A DNA stretch of 60,238 bases from Anabaena sp. FACHB-1237 (GCF_014696225.1 NZ_JACJPV010000026.1:1-60238); one strand, 5' to 3'. Positions 45,074 through 53,827 are shown, counted from the first letter of the stretch. A program made the numbers and translations. The notes: generated by a model from the letters alone, not told the origin.

Positions 45074-45928
45074 ATGAGTTACCAAAGAACCATTTCCTGT
45101 CATGAAATACAACCAATTCTCAAAGAAATTATTTGGTATAAACGTTTAGAAGTTGCCCAAATACAACAAGATATGACTTGGGCTTCTTTACAACGTCAAT
45201 TAACTTCTGCTCCACCAATTAGAGATTTTATCACAGCTTTACAACAGAGTATTTATAAACCTAGTTTAATTGCAGAAGTCAAAAAAACCTCTCCGGAGAA
45301 AAACATAATTAGACCAGATTTTGAGCCAGTTAGTATTGCCCAGTCTTTCAAAAAAGGGGGAGCATCTTGCATATCAGTAGTCACAGATAAAAAGTTTTTT
45401 CATGGTGGTTTTGATCATCTACGGGCGATTAGATATACAGTAACATTACCCCTATTATGCAAAGACTTTATTATTGATCCCTGTCAAATCTATTTAGCAC
45501 GTTCAGCTGGTGCGGATGCAGTATTATTAATGGCTGCAATTTTAAAAAATCAAGAACTAGAAAACTTTTTAAGAGTAATTCATTATTTAGGAATGAATGC
45601 AGTAGTACAGGTTAATAACTTATCAGAATTAGATCGAGTATTAGAACTACAAGATGTGAGAATAGTAGCAATTAATAACCATAATTATCAAGATTTTACT
45701 AGTGATATTAGTATTACTCAACAATTATTAGCAGCTAGGCGATCGCAATTACAAAACTTAGGAATTGTGATCATTAGTGACTCAGGAATACAAACAGTAG
45801 ATGATTTATCTTTAGTGCGAGATGCAGGAGTTCAATCTGTAATTGTGGGAGAATATTTACTACAACAAACAGATTTAGAACTAGCTGTACGTAGTTTATT
45901 ACAATCTAAATTTCCTGTACATTTTTGA
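45074..45928 (+). CDS. trpC: Divergent indole-3-glycerol phosphate synthase paralogue
   Basis: 284 residues with the TrpC TIM-barrel. Conserved: IAEVKKTSPEKN (E68, K70), VVTDKKFFHGG, LCKDFIID (general-acid lysine K130), AINNHNYQDF (Asn) and IVGEYLL. Two usually invariant glutamates are changed: VQV (Q179) replaces VEV, and SDSGI (D236) replaces ESGI. In characterised TrpC these glutamates act in ring closure. Either the activity is altered or this is not the housekeeping copy; several cyanobacteria hold extra trpC genes. No other trp genes are nearby. Confidence 0.82.
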   Translation: MSYQRTISCHEIQPILKEIIWYKRLEVAQIQQDMTWASLQRQLTSAPPIRDFITALQQSIYKPSLIAEVKKTSPEKNIIRPDFEPVSIAQSFKKGGASCISVVTDKKFFHGGFDHLRAIRYTVTLPLLCKDFIIDPCQIYLARSAGADAVLLMAAILKNQELENFLRVIHYLGMNAVVQVNNLSELDRVLELQDVRIVAINNHNYQDFTSDISITQQLLAARRSQLQNLGIVIISDSGIQTVDDLSLVRDAGVQSVIVGEYLLQQTDLELAVRSLLQSKFPVHF

Positions 45929-45949
45929 TGTGTGAAAATTGCTAGAGTC

Positions 45950-45982
45950 AGATCCCCGACTTCTCAAATAAGTCGGGGATCT
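45950..45982. repeat. 33-nt palindrome, copy 5
   Basis: AGATCCCCGACTT, CTCAAAT, then AAGTCGGGGATCT. It is 22 bp after the trpC-like stop and may act as a terminator. A family-A element follows almost at once. Confidence 0.8.
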
Positions 45983-45990
45983 TGTTGTTA

Positions 45991-46094
45991 TAAGCTAATG
46001 TGCAGCACTCACTGTATAATTAAAAAACCTGAAGTTACAGTAGCACAAGCATCTTGCTTGTATTAATTATTCAAGTTAAAGGCACAACAGTTTA
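45991..46094 (-). mobile_element. MITE-like element, family A, copy 4 (inverted)
   Basis: 104 bp, the exact inverse layout of 2062-2165, starting TAAGCTAATGTGCAGC and ending GGCACAACAGTTTA. It sits between convergent trpC-like and rmlB-like genes. Confidence 0.75.
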
Positions 46095-46117
46095 GCTGAC
46101 TACTCAAGGCTGATAGC

Positions 46118-47158
46118 TTAATATGATAACAAACGTTGCCACCAATCCTGATTTTTTAAATACCAGTCCACCGTTAAACGCAACCCTTCATTAACAGTAA
46201 CTTGGGGAAACCAACCCAAGTCTTGTTTAATTTTCTCAGCATTAATAGCATATCTTCGATCATGGCCTGGTCTATCTTTCACAAAAGTTATTAATTTCTG
46301 TGCTGGATACACTGGTAAGTTGGTTGCTAATTCGTTCATTATTTCACATAAATTATGCACCAAACTAATATTTTCTACTTCATTATTCCCACCAATATTA
46401 TAATTTTCTCCCGGTTTTCCTCCTTGAATTACCACATCTAAAGCACGACAATGATCTCCCACATATAACCAATCTCTCACATTTTTACCATCTCCATAAA
46501 CTGGTAATTCTTTACCCATCAAAATGTGAATACACATCAAAGGAATTAACTTTTCTGGAAATTGAAAAGCACCATAATTATTAGAACAATTAGTAATAAT
46601 TGTGGGTAAATTATAGGTATGATAATATGCTCTGACTAAATGATCACTACCAGCTTTAGAAGCAGAATAGGGACTATTAGGAGCATAAGGTGTAGTTTCT
46701 GAAAATGCCGGATCCTTTGCTCCTAAACTACCATAAACTTCATCAGTAGAAACATGAAGAAAACGATAATGATCAGGTTGATTTTTATTTTGCCAATGTT
46801 GTTTAAAAGCCTCTAAAAGTGTAAATGTTCCTACTACATTTGTTTGCACAAATGCCCCAGGTCCAAGAATAGAACGATCTACATGAGATTCGGCGGCAAA
46901 ATGGGCGATAGTGTCTATGTTTTCTGTTTCTAGGATATCATCAATTAATGAGCGATCGCCTATATTCCCCTGCACAAATCTAAAATTTTTCCTATCCTCA
47001 ACCTGTCGTAAATTTTCTCGGTTTCCTGCATAGGTTAAAGCATCTAATACTATCAACCTATCATCTGGATAAACGTCACACCAATGATGCACAAAGTTTG
47101 CACCAATAAACCCTGCTCCCCCTGTCACCAAAAGTCTTTTATTCATCGTTTTCTTCAA
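46118..47158 (-). CDS. rfbB: dTDP-glucose 4,6-dehydratase
   Basis: 346 residues. It has the SDR Rossmann motif TGGAGFIGANFV, HFAAESHVDRSI, the THE-like STDEVYG and catalytic YSASKAGSDHLVRAY (YxxxK). It converts dTDP-glucose to the 4-keto-6-deoxy sugar, an entry to rhamnose and other deoxysugars of surface polysaccharides. The start overlaps the upstream glycosyltransferase stop by 4 bases (ATGA), which favours the MKKTMNK start and shows translational coupling. No rfbA, C or D is in the window. Confidence 0.95.
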   Translation of the reverse strand: MKKTMNKRLLVTGGAGFIGANFVHHWCDVYPDDRLIVLDALTYAGNRENLRQVEDRKNFRFVQGNIGDRSLIDDILETENIDTIAHFAAESHVDRSILGPGAFVQTNVVGTFTLLEAFKQHWQNKNQPDHYRFLHVSTDEVYGSLGAKDPAFSETTPYAPNSPYSASKAGSDHLVRAYYHTYNLPTIITNCSNNYGAFQFPEKLIPLMCIHILMGKELPVYGDGKNVRDWLYVGDHCRALDVVIQGGKPGENYNIGGNNEVENISLVHNLCEIMNELATNLPVYPAQKLITFVKDRPGHDRRYAINAEKIKQDLGWFPQVTVNEGLRLTVDWYLKNQDWWQRLLSY

Positions 47159-48153
47159 CTTATTTTTAAATACTTCTTCTTTACTTTATCAGATATTCGC
47201 TGAATTTTTAATTTAATCAACCTAATTTTTGTTAAATTTTCAATTGGTGATGTATAATTACTATAATCATCAAAAAAATCATTAATTTCTCCTAAAATTA
47301 CTCCTAATCTCTGCAAAATATTCTCATTTCTATACTCATCCAATACCCTTGAATCTAAATGTAAACTTTCAGAAGAACTAATCACCCTTAAAATTCTTTT
47401 CACATCATATTCTAAAGCGTATCCACCAATTTTATAACAGTTAAAACCCGGATCTAAATAATCAGATAAACCCCCATTAACACTAGAAAAAACCTGACAA
47501 CCACAAGCTAAGGCCTCCATCGGTTGTAAACCAAAACCTTCACTTACACCTTGAATAGCCCAATATTCAGCAGAATCATAAACATATACCTTAGCACGAT
47601 TAAATAAACCTGGTAAATCTTCTACATAAGAATCAACCACAAAGACACGACATTTTTTTTCTAAAGCAGGAATTAAACAATTTAGTAAATATTCGGAGGA
47701 CTTTCTTACCTGCACTAAAACATCAATATCTCTTGTTTGATGTAAATTAGTAAATTGATTACTAATCACATTTGGTAGATAATACATTAAAGAATGAGGA
47801 TTTTTTTGTCCCCAATATCCTAGCGTATTTCTACTAACAGTAATAATAGGAATATTAGCTGGTAAATTAACATTATATCCCACACTATGGGCATGATAAA
47901 TAACATGATAATTCGCTAATTTTTTCGCTAGTTTACTTACATCAAAACCCCAACTCATCACAAAAATTACATCATCCAAATTAGACTTTAATACATCATC
48001 TAAAAATAAGTTACCCTCCTCTTTTTGCCGATAGGTAACCACAGTAACATCGCAAATTTTCGCGGCTAAATTAATAGTTTTTAATTCTGCCCATAAACCT
48101 CCACAGGCAAATTTATCATCTGTTCCTGGTAATAAAAAATACAATTTTCTCAT
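47155..48153 (-). CDS. Glycosyltransferase (GT-B, group 1/4-like)
   Basis: 332 residues from the ATG at 48153 (MRKLYFLLPGTDDKFACGG). The 34-codon extension to 48255 is encoded by a family-B element and is rejected. The C-terminal nucleotide-sugar site is EGFGLQPMEALACGCQVFSS, followed by NGGLSDYLDPG, as in GT4-like enzymes. The N-terminal GGLWAELKTINLA fits the acceptor half. It likely adds a sugar during surface glycan assembly. It is coupled to the dTDP-glucose dehydratase downstream, so the pair probably serves one glycan pathway. Confidence 0.88.
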   Translation of the reverse strand: MRKLYFLLPGTDDKFACGGLWAELKTINLAAKICDVTVVTYRQKEEGNLFLDDVLKSNLDDVIFVMSWGFDVSKLAKKLANYHVIYHAHSVGYNVNLPANIPIITVSRNTLGYWGQKNPHSLMYYLPNVISNQFTNLHQTRDIDVLVQVRKSSEYLLNCLIPALEKKCRVFVVDSYVEDLPGLFNRAKVYVYDSAEYWAIQGVSEGFGLQPMEALACGCQVFSSVNGGLSDYLDPGFNCYKIGGYALEYDVKRILRVISSSESLHLDSRVLDEYRNENILQRLGVILGEINDFFDDYSNYTSPIENLTKIRLIKLKIQRISDKVKKKYLKIS

Positions 48154-48179
48154 AGTTTTTTGATGATATACAATGATCC

Positions 48180-48454
48180 AGGACTGACGCAACTGGCACA
48201 TTGGTAGGGTGTGGTTCGACAAGCCCATCAACCACTTCAGACAGCATAGCTGCAAATAAGCAGATTCTTAATATGGCCTTGCTGAACTCAGGTATAAAAT
48301 TGAGAAATTCAAAATTTGAAACTTTGCGTCTAAGGCAAGTGCTTCGCTAATGCGCGAAATAAATATTAATTATACCCCAATTCAGCAACGCCCTTAATAT
48401 CTGACGCACCCTAACCCCACAACAGATTTTTGGTGTCACACTTGGGTAAGTCCT
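48180..48454 (+). mobile_element. MITE-like element, family B, copy 5, interrupted by family C
   Basis: The left part is 48180-48274 (AGGACTGACGCAACTGG tip) and the right part 48393-48454 (tip CTTGGGTAAGTCCT). Removing the 118-bp insert plus one 8-bp duplicate restores a normal family-B sequence. It lies just upstream of the glycosyltransferase start. Confidence 0.8.
48275..48392 (-). mobile_element. MITE-like element, family C, copy 1, nested in family B
   Basis: 118 bp with tips GGCCTTGCTGAA and TTCAGCAACGCC. It is flanked on both sides by CTTAATAT (48267-48274 and 48393-48400), a perfect 8-bp target duplication. It is inverted relative to the second copy at 55061. Confidence 0.88.
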
Positions 48455-48680
48455 ATGATCTACAAAATTATCCAAATTATATACAATAATGTACATTTGT
48501 AGTAGGTTAAGTTGAGAAAACCCAACATTACACATTACAGAACATTATCATCAATGTGCGAGTTGTGTTGTAAAATGGTCAATACAAATAGTAGAGGGTA
48601 ATAAATTTATTACCCTCCTTAACTTTTTGTACAAATTCACACTTATGGAAATATGTGAAGAAAGAAACTATTAATTAAAT

Positions 48681-48968
48681 TTAGGTAGATTTTGAATTAT
48701 CCTCAGTAGGTAAACTACAACAGTTAATATCATTCAAGCATACTTTACCCCATTGTAAAGCCCAACGTACTAAAGCAACACGATTATCAGTTTTAGTTTT
48801 AGTTAAAACGTTACTGATATGGTTATCAACTGTACGCTTACTAATTTCCAACTTTACCGCAATTTCTTGGTTAGTTAAGCCTGCGGCCACTAAGTCTATA
48901 ATTTGCAGTTCTCTGTCTGATAAATTAACGGATGTTCCAGACTCACTAGCAGCCATGACTTTTTCCAT
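48681..48968 (-). CDS. pedR: Small LuxR-type regulator, PedR-like
   Basis: 95 residues that are almost only a GerE/LuxR helix-turn-helix: LSDRELQIIDLVAAGLTNQEI, ISKRTVDNHISNVLTKT, then RVALVRWALQWGKVCL. It has no receiver or ligand domain. In Synechocystis, PedR (Ssl0564) is a protein of this size that responds to photosynthetic electron transport through thioredoxin and cysteines; this one has Cys in GKVCL and INCC. Orthology is likely but rests on size, fold and cysteines. Start MEKVMAAS; a second Met four codons in is possible. Confidence 0.75.
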   Translation of the reverse strand: MEKVMAASESGTSVNLSDRELQIIDLVAAGLTNQEIAVKLEISKRTVDNHISNVLTKTKTDNRVALVRWALQWGKVCLNDINCCSLPTEDNSKST

Positions 48969-49478
48969 TCTCCCTTAGTATATTTACTCAATTATTATTT
49001 CCCATTTTAGAAGATTCTTGTGAAAGTAGATATTGATAATTGTTGTCAATGATACTATATCAAGATTTTTTTAGGTTTTTATTTGTCTGTGATCAATTAT
49101 CCAGTATTAAAGTATAATTTTCAACATTTAAAATCATTTAGAATATCAGCATCAAAAATTATCAATTCTCCTTGATGTTCACATTTAAACCTGTGTATTG
49201 CCAAAACTGCATATCTACATCGCTAAAATTGCTAATATGTCGGCACTGTGGTTGAACCAGTAGACTAATAGGCATCTTGTGGTAATTAAATGTGCATAAC
49301 CTCGAAACCTTTGTAGGGACAATTCATGAATTGTCCTTACAATAATTCTCACTACTATGTCTAATAATAGCTGATAGTGAAATTCTGATAACATCTAAAA
49401 TAGTTTTATATTTGACTATGTTTGACTATATTTTTGTGATTTAAACTCAATACCAAGATTCTTGATTACCAGGAATAC
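48969..49478. other. Intergenic region upstream of the PedR-like gene
   Basis: AT-rich. It contains a small inverted pair GGACAATTCATGAATTGTCC at 49318-49337, a perfect 20-bp palindrome, and no supported ORF. The promoter of the small regulator must be here. Confidence 0.5.
49318..49337. repeat. 20-bp perfect palindrome
   Basis: GGACAATTCATGAATTGTCC reads the same on both strands with no loop. It could be an operator for a dimeric repressor or a small repeat, and is ~350 bp upstream of the PedR-like start. Confidence 0.55.
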
Positions 49479-49856
49479 TTACTCGGTAACTGTTTCTATT
49501 TTTACCAATATTCCATAAGGATCTAAGATAATTTGTGCCATTAATTTAGCACGGAAAACATGACTACCAAAAGTAATTTGATCTTATGTACACAGTAGCA
49601 TCATAAAAATTATCAAAAATTAACCTAGCGCAATTTTCTAACCATACCTGTGCGGATGTGGATTTTTCTCTGTGAAAAATTAACCAAATACAAGGATCAA
49701 GAGAACTACTTGAGATTAAAATAGGAGTGTCTAGATTTTCCTTTGCTAATTTTGCAACGTAAATTTTTTTACTAATGCTACCTCCTCAGACAAAAAAGCA
49801 TCTACAGGCTGGAAAGAAGCAAAAACTAAGGTTATAGTAGTAACAACAACCAACAT
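49479..49856 (-). pseudogene. Frameshifted gene for a small secreted protein
   Basis: From an ATG at 49856 a signal-peptide-like start (MLVVVTTITLVFASFQPVDA) runs into SEEVALVKK, then shifts frame at a 7-A run (49764-49770). It continues YVAKLAKENLDTPILISSSS to FDNFYDATVYIRS, shifts again near 49580, and ends GSHVFRAKLMAQIILDPYGI to VTE and a stop at 49479. The three segments join into one ~125-residue protein, so this is one decayed gene or two sequencing indels. I do not recognise the family. Confidence 0.6.
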
Positions 49857-49872
49857 AATTAGGAGCTTTGTT

Positions 49873-50025
49873 TGCCCCAATTGCGGTTATGACATACCGC
49901 GAGATTTTAATGGAGCTTTGGGGATTTTCCTCAAGGCAATGTGGGATACCACCTTTATCAACTCAGTTGGTAATGTTGTACTGGACCTTCACGATATCTC
50001 AGATGTCAGGGAATGTCTCGGTTAA
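49873..50025 (+). pseudogene. TnpB (IS200/IS605-type) C-terminal remnant
   Basis: A frame without a start reads CPNCGYDIPRDFNGALGIFL and runs to a stop at 50025. This fits the second half of the TnpB zinc ribbon and the last RuvC aspartate in the RDxNGAxGIxL context. Everything upstream is missing. An overlapping 80-residue frame from 49868 is judged a shadow. Confidence 0.6.
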
Positions 50026-50258
50026 AAGTATCAGTAAGCGGAAAACCCAAGATAGCTTTTGTAGCAATTTATGTCGTAACTTAATAAGTTGTCAGAAAAT
50101 TAACCTTTGATTAAAACCATGAAAACTAAATTATAAATGACAGCAATTCTAATTAGAAAATGCTATGTTAATGGCAATGATCGGGGGTCATTCATGACAC
50201 TTGCTCAAGTGTCTCTTTCACAAAATGTCAAAAACACAACTATTCCAACTAATTATAC

Positions 50259-51617
50259 ATGAACCAATCAGCGAAACGTTATTCACCCCTTCAAGCAGCT
50301 TTGATTGGTGGTGCGATCGCCACAACTGCTACTCTCTCTCTAGTTGGTCAAGCATGGACACGCAGCGTTAGCGCGGCTTTACAAGATAGTCCTAAAGCAT
50401 TAGTAGACCAAGTTTGGCAGTTAGTAAATCGTGAATATGTTGATGGTAAGTTTAATCAACAAGATTGGCAAGCCATTAGACAAAGTTTATTAAGTAAAGA
50501 CTATACATCCAAAGAGGATGCTTATACAGCGATTCGTGAAGCGTTACAAAGATTAGGAGATCCTTATACACGATTCATGAATCCTCAGCAGTATGAATCT
50601 TTGACAAACCAAACTTCTGGAGAAGTTTCTGGGATTGGGATTAGGATGGAAGTCAATGAAAAAACTCAGCGACTGACTGTCATTGAAGCTATTGAAAATT
50701 CTCCTGCACTCCAGTCCGGATTACAACCAGGTGATGAAATTATCTCGATTGATGGTAAATCTACTGTAAAAATGTCAGTGGAAAACGCCTCAAAATTAAT
50801 TCGTGGCCAGGTAGGTACATCTGTAAAACTAGAGCTACAAAGAAACGGTAGAACTCCTTTTGAAATCAAATTAACTAGAGCTATCATTGAAGTTCCTACA
50901 GTTCGCTATACTCTCAGGCAAGAAAATGGTCGGCGAATTGGGTATATTAAATTAGAAGAGTTTAGTTCCCATGCAGCGGATCAAATGCGTCGGGCTATTG
51001 TGAATTTGAACAAACAAAAGGTAGATTCTTTTGTATTGGATCTACGTGGTAATCCTGGCGGTTTATTAAATGCGAGTATTGAAATTGCCAGAATGTGGTA
51101 TGATAATGGCGGTATAGTCAAGACTGTGAACCGTAAAGGCTACAGTGACGAAACTAAGGCTAATCGTACCGCTCTTACTAATTTACCTTTGGCTGTATTA
51201 GTAGATGGTAATTCCGCTAGTGCTAGTGAAATTCTCACTGGTGCGCTCAAAGATAATAAACGAGCAGTTGTAGTAGGTAGTCAAACTTTTGGTAAGGCTT
51301 TAGTACAGTCGGTTCATGAATTATCAGATGGTTCTGGTTTAGCTGTAACTATTGCCCATTATTATACACCCAATGGCACTGATATTAATCACAAAGGTAT
51401 TGTACCCGATATTAAGTTGGATCTGACACAATCCCAAGAAAAACAGTTAGCATCTAACCCCAGCTTAATTGGTACTCAAAGTGATCCGCAGTATGCTCGT
51501 GCTGTGGCCGTGCTATCTAATGGTGGTAAAATAGCTAGAAATGAAGCTGATTCTGTGAATACAGGTTCACAGTCTTTGAGTATTCGTGCTGAAGACTTGA
51601 AGCTAGGTGAAAGGTAA
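50259..51617 (+). CDS. ctpA: Carboxyl-terminal processing protease, S41 family
   Basis: 452 residues. An N-terminal membrane/signal segment (LQAALIGGAIATTATLSLVGQAW) leads to a domain with GDPYTRFMNPQQYESL. A PDZ domain (~120-205, SGIGIRMEV to LIRGQVGTSVKLELQ) follows, then the S41 core with catalytic Ser in VDGNSASASEILTGAL and Lys in SQTFGKALVQSV. Such proteases act in the lumen or periplasm. CtpA matures the D1 protein of photosystem II, and cyanobacteria hold two or three paralogues. Which paralogue this is cannot be fixed from sequence alone. Confidence 0.9.
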   Translation: MNQSAKRYSPLQAALIGGAIATTATLSLVGQAWTRSVSAALQDSPKALVDQVWQLVNREYVDGKFNQQDWQAIRQSLLSKDYTSKEDAYTAIREALQRLGDPYTRFMNPQQYESLTNQTSGEVSGIGIRMEVNEKTQRLTVIEAIENSPALQSGLQPGDEIISIDGKSTVKMSVENASKLIRGQVGTSVKLELQRNGRTPFEIKLTRAIIEVPTVRYTLRQENGRRIGYIKLEEFSSHAADQMRRAIVNLNKQKVDSFVLDLRGNPGGLLNASIEIARMWYDNGGIVKTVNRKGYSDETKANRTALTNLPLAVLVDGNSASASEILTGALKDNKRAVVVGSQTFGKALVQSVHELSDGSGLAVTIAHYYTPNGTDINHKGIVPDIKLDLTQSQEKQLASNPSLIGTQSDPQYARAVAVLSNGGKIARNEADSVNTGSQSLSIRAEDLKLGER

Positions 51618-51637
51618 AAGGGAAAGCCCAGGAATAG

Positions 51638-51904
51638 TTATGGACCCGCAAAAATAGCTTGTTCTATATCTTTGCGGGTTAGTGAATATTTAAAAGAACG
51701 TTGAATATCTTGGTTGTTTTGGCCTGCTTGGAAATAACGGACGGTAATTTGTTCTACATCTAACCATAGTTCTGCTTTCCAAGTAGGTTTAGTAATGTGC
51801 CAACAGTGTAATTCATTGCGGTCTTGTTGACAACCTTGGTTCTTTAACCATTCTTCAATTTGGGGGAGAGGATGACTGTATAGAGGTGTGTTTGCTGGTA
51901 ACAT
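51638..51904 (-). CDS. DUF3143 protein
   Basis: 88 residues matching the cyanobacterial DUF3143 family along its whole length: TPLYSHPLPQIEEWLKNQGC, LHCWHITKPTWKAELWLDVE, then FKYSLTRKDIEQAIFAGP. It is soluble and has no known function. It is convergent with the protease gene and lies just downstream of the J-domain gene on the same strand, the usual pairing in cyanobacteria. Confidence 0.88.
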   Translation of the reverse strand: MLPANTPLYSHPLPQIEEWLKNQGCQQDRNELHCWHITKPTWKAELWLDVEQITVRYFQAGQNNQDIQRSFKYSLTRKDIEQAIFAGP

Positions 51905-51961
51905 AAGAATTAGTAATTGGTAATTAGTGATAACTGACTATTGACTGCTGACCAATAATAA

Positions 51962-52396
51962 CTATAATGGATCACCGCGTAGAATGCTAATAGCGATCGC
52001 TAAACCAAAACAACCAATAAAAGTTAATCCTAGTATAAATAATGCAAAAATTTCGCCAGGTGATAAAGGTCTATCACTTGCATCCAAATACATTGACTTA
52101 GAATAATCATAAGGTTTATGAACAGGATGATCTAGGTCACTAGGTATTTGAATGACACTAAATCGAGAATAACCTATTTTAATATCATAATTAAGGCGTT
52201 TATCTGGACTGCTAAGAGTAGCATAGGCCTCATTAATTGCTTGGAATTTAGCAGTAGCAACAGGATCAGGTAATTCCGCCGTATCAGGATGATAAACTTT
52301 ACTAAGTTCCCGATATGCGCGACGGATATCTATAACAGACGCAGATGGATGTAATCCTAATAAGGAGTAATATGTAGTTTCCTGATTATGATTCAC
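51962..52396 (-). CDS. J-domain protein with a C-terminal membrane segment
   Basis: 144 residues. The J domain occupies ~7-72: YYSLLGLHPSASVIDIRRAYR, with the HPD tripeptide in KVYHPDTAEL and FQAINEAYATLSSPDKR. After a linker, one hydrophobic helix (IFALFILGLTFIGCFGLAIAI) ends the protein. It probably stimulates a DnaK at a membrane. It lacks the G/F and zinc regions of full DnaJ. It lies 57 bp upstream of DUF3143 on the minus strand. Confidence 0.9.
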   Translation of the reverse strand: MNHNQETTYYSLLGLHPSASVIDIRRAYRELSKVYHPDTAELPDPVATAKFQAINEAYATLSSPDKRLNYDIKIGYSRFSVIQIPSDLDHPVHKPYDYSKSMYLDASDRPLSPGEIFALFILGLTFIGCFGLAIAISILRGDPL

Positions 52397-52616
52397 GGTA
52401 GTTTTGCAGTTTTTAGTAGAGATATTTTTTATATTATAATTGGTGATTGGTAATTAGTGATTGGTAATTGGTGATTAATCATTGATAATTCTATAGATGT
52501 TGAATAGAAAGTTTCTATGATGACTTTATAAGAAGTTCACTAGTAGAGAAGTTTAGGAATTTTCAGGATACATAGTTTCTACAGTTTCTTGAAAATCCTG
52601 CATAGCGTTATCATGA

Positions 52617-52907
52617 TTACGTAAAAACCAAGATTGATGATTTATCTAAAATATCGTAAAGATAGGAAATAAATCTAAATCCGATAAATACATAGATTGT
52701 ACCATGAGGTTTTAAAATTCTATAGGCTTCTTTAGTCCACTTTCTGGAAAAATGCAAATATTCCTCAAAACTTTTAATGTCGTGATTATTGCCATATTCT
52801 TTTCCCAAATTATAGGGAGGATCAGCAATTACTAAATCCACTGTTTCTGATGCTATTTCTTGCATTTTAGTAATAGCATCACCAAGAATTATCTTTTGTT
52901 TAATCAT
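52617..52907 (-). pseudogene. Truncated DNA methyltransferase (N-terminal part)
   Basis: 96 residues of an adenine/cytosine-N4-type methyltransferase: KIILGDAITKMQEI, catalytic VIADPPYNLGKEYG (DPPY) and ILKPHGTIYVFIGFRF. Full enzymes exceed 250 residues and need a SAM-binding FxGxG motif, which is missing. After KSSILVFT and the stop, another frame carries WFLRNHDNAMQDFQETVETM and ends at 52553, so the 3' part is scrambled or fused to another remnant. Probably inactive. Confidence 0.75.
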
Positions 52908-52990
52908 CAGATTTTATCCACCCATTTTGATATGCTATTTGAGGTGTTAATTTAATCACTAAGACATAGGATATGTTAATAAATTCTATC

Positions 52991-53168
52991 TTAGTTGTAA
53001 GGTGCATCAGATGGAAAACATCCATTTATTTGCAGGATTAATACAGTCTGACGCACCCTACTATTTAGAGTACTTAGTTGTAAGGTGCGTCAGATGGAAA
53101 ACATCCATTTATTTGCAGGATTAATACAGTCTGACGCACCCTACGAATATTCTAATTGCGTAAGTCCT
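52991..53168 (+). repeat. 83-bp tandem repeat with inverted ends, family-B related
   Basis: 52991-53063 is repeated almost exactly at 53074-53146 (one base differs: GTGCATCAG versus GTGCGTCAG). Each copy runs from GTAAGGTGCGTCAGA to TCTGACGCACCCTAC, so it is also an inverted repeat. The second copy is followed by TTGCGTAAGTCCT, the family-B right tip. Confidence 0.8.
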
Positions 53169-53275
53169 GAAATTCTATCTTAGTAGCATGGTTAAACTGT
53201 ATCTGTAGGATGAGGAGAATCGGAAAAAGTGACATTAGGGTTAAGAAGAACTGCCATTTTTTTGGAGTATAAATC

Positions 53276-53827
53276 ATGGTTCAACTTACTGAACGCCCAG
53301 CTAGTAAAAAAATCACCACTTTACAACAACAGTTTATCTATGAAGTGAGTAGGATGTATGATGCCGAAAATCGCTTTTTAGAAGCACAACAAATGATGTG
53401 GGAATGCTGTCAAAACAATCAGCTAAAATCAGTAATTGAACCACATATTCAGGAAACAGAACAGCACGTAGATAACTTAGAAGAAATTTTAAGCATTTTA
53501 GGAGAACAACCACAAAGAGTTACCTGCGATGTTGCGGCTGGTTTAATTAGTGAATGTCAAAAGTTTAGTTTGTTAGGTGCTAGTAATCCTAAGATTGTTG
53601 ATTTAGGTGTAGCAATATGGCATACTAAAATCGAACAACTAGAAATTGTTTCCTATCGGTTTTTAATCAAAATTGCCGAACAGATGCAACAAGCCCAAAT
53701 TGTGCAATTATTAGAGCAGAATTTGCGCCAAGAAGAACAAACTGCGCAAAAACTGGAACAAATGATTACTACATTATTGCAAGATTGCAAACAAGCTGAT
53801 ACTAAAACCACAGCTAAATCTCGGTAA
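53276..53827 (+). CDS. DUF892 (YciE-type) ferritin-like protein
   Basis: 183 residues, almost all helical. It has QQFIYEVSRMYDAENRFLEA, HIQETEQHVDNLEEILSILG and EIVSYRFLIKIAEQMQ, then ENLRQEEQTAQKLEQ-like helices. The spaced Glu/His residues fit a di-iron ferritin-like bundle of the DUF892/YciE group, linked to stress responses. A TTTTTGGAGTATAAATC stretch provides GGAG ahead of the ATG. It is monocistronic. Confidence 0.8.
   Translation: MVQLTERPASKKITTLQQQFIYEVSRMYDAENRFLEAQQMMWECCQNNQLKSVIEPHIQETEQHVDNLEEILSILGEQPQRVTCDVAAGLISECQKFSLLGASNPKIVDLGVAIWHTKIEQLEIVSYRFLIKIAEQMQQAQIVQLLEQNLRQEEQTAQKLEQMITTLLQDCKQADTKTTAKSR

Noticed and set aside
49868..50110. 80-residue plus-strand frame overlapping the TnpB tail
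   Set aside because: The adjacent frame carries the recognisable CPNCG zinc-ribbon and RDFNGALGIF motif. This one has no family features.
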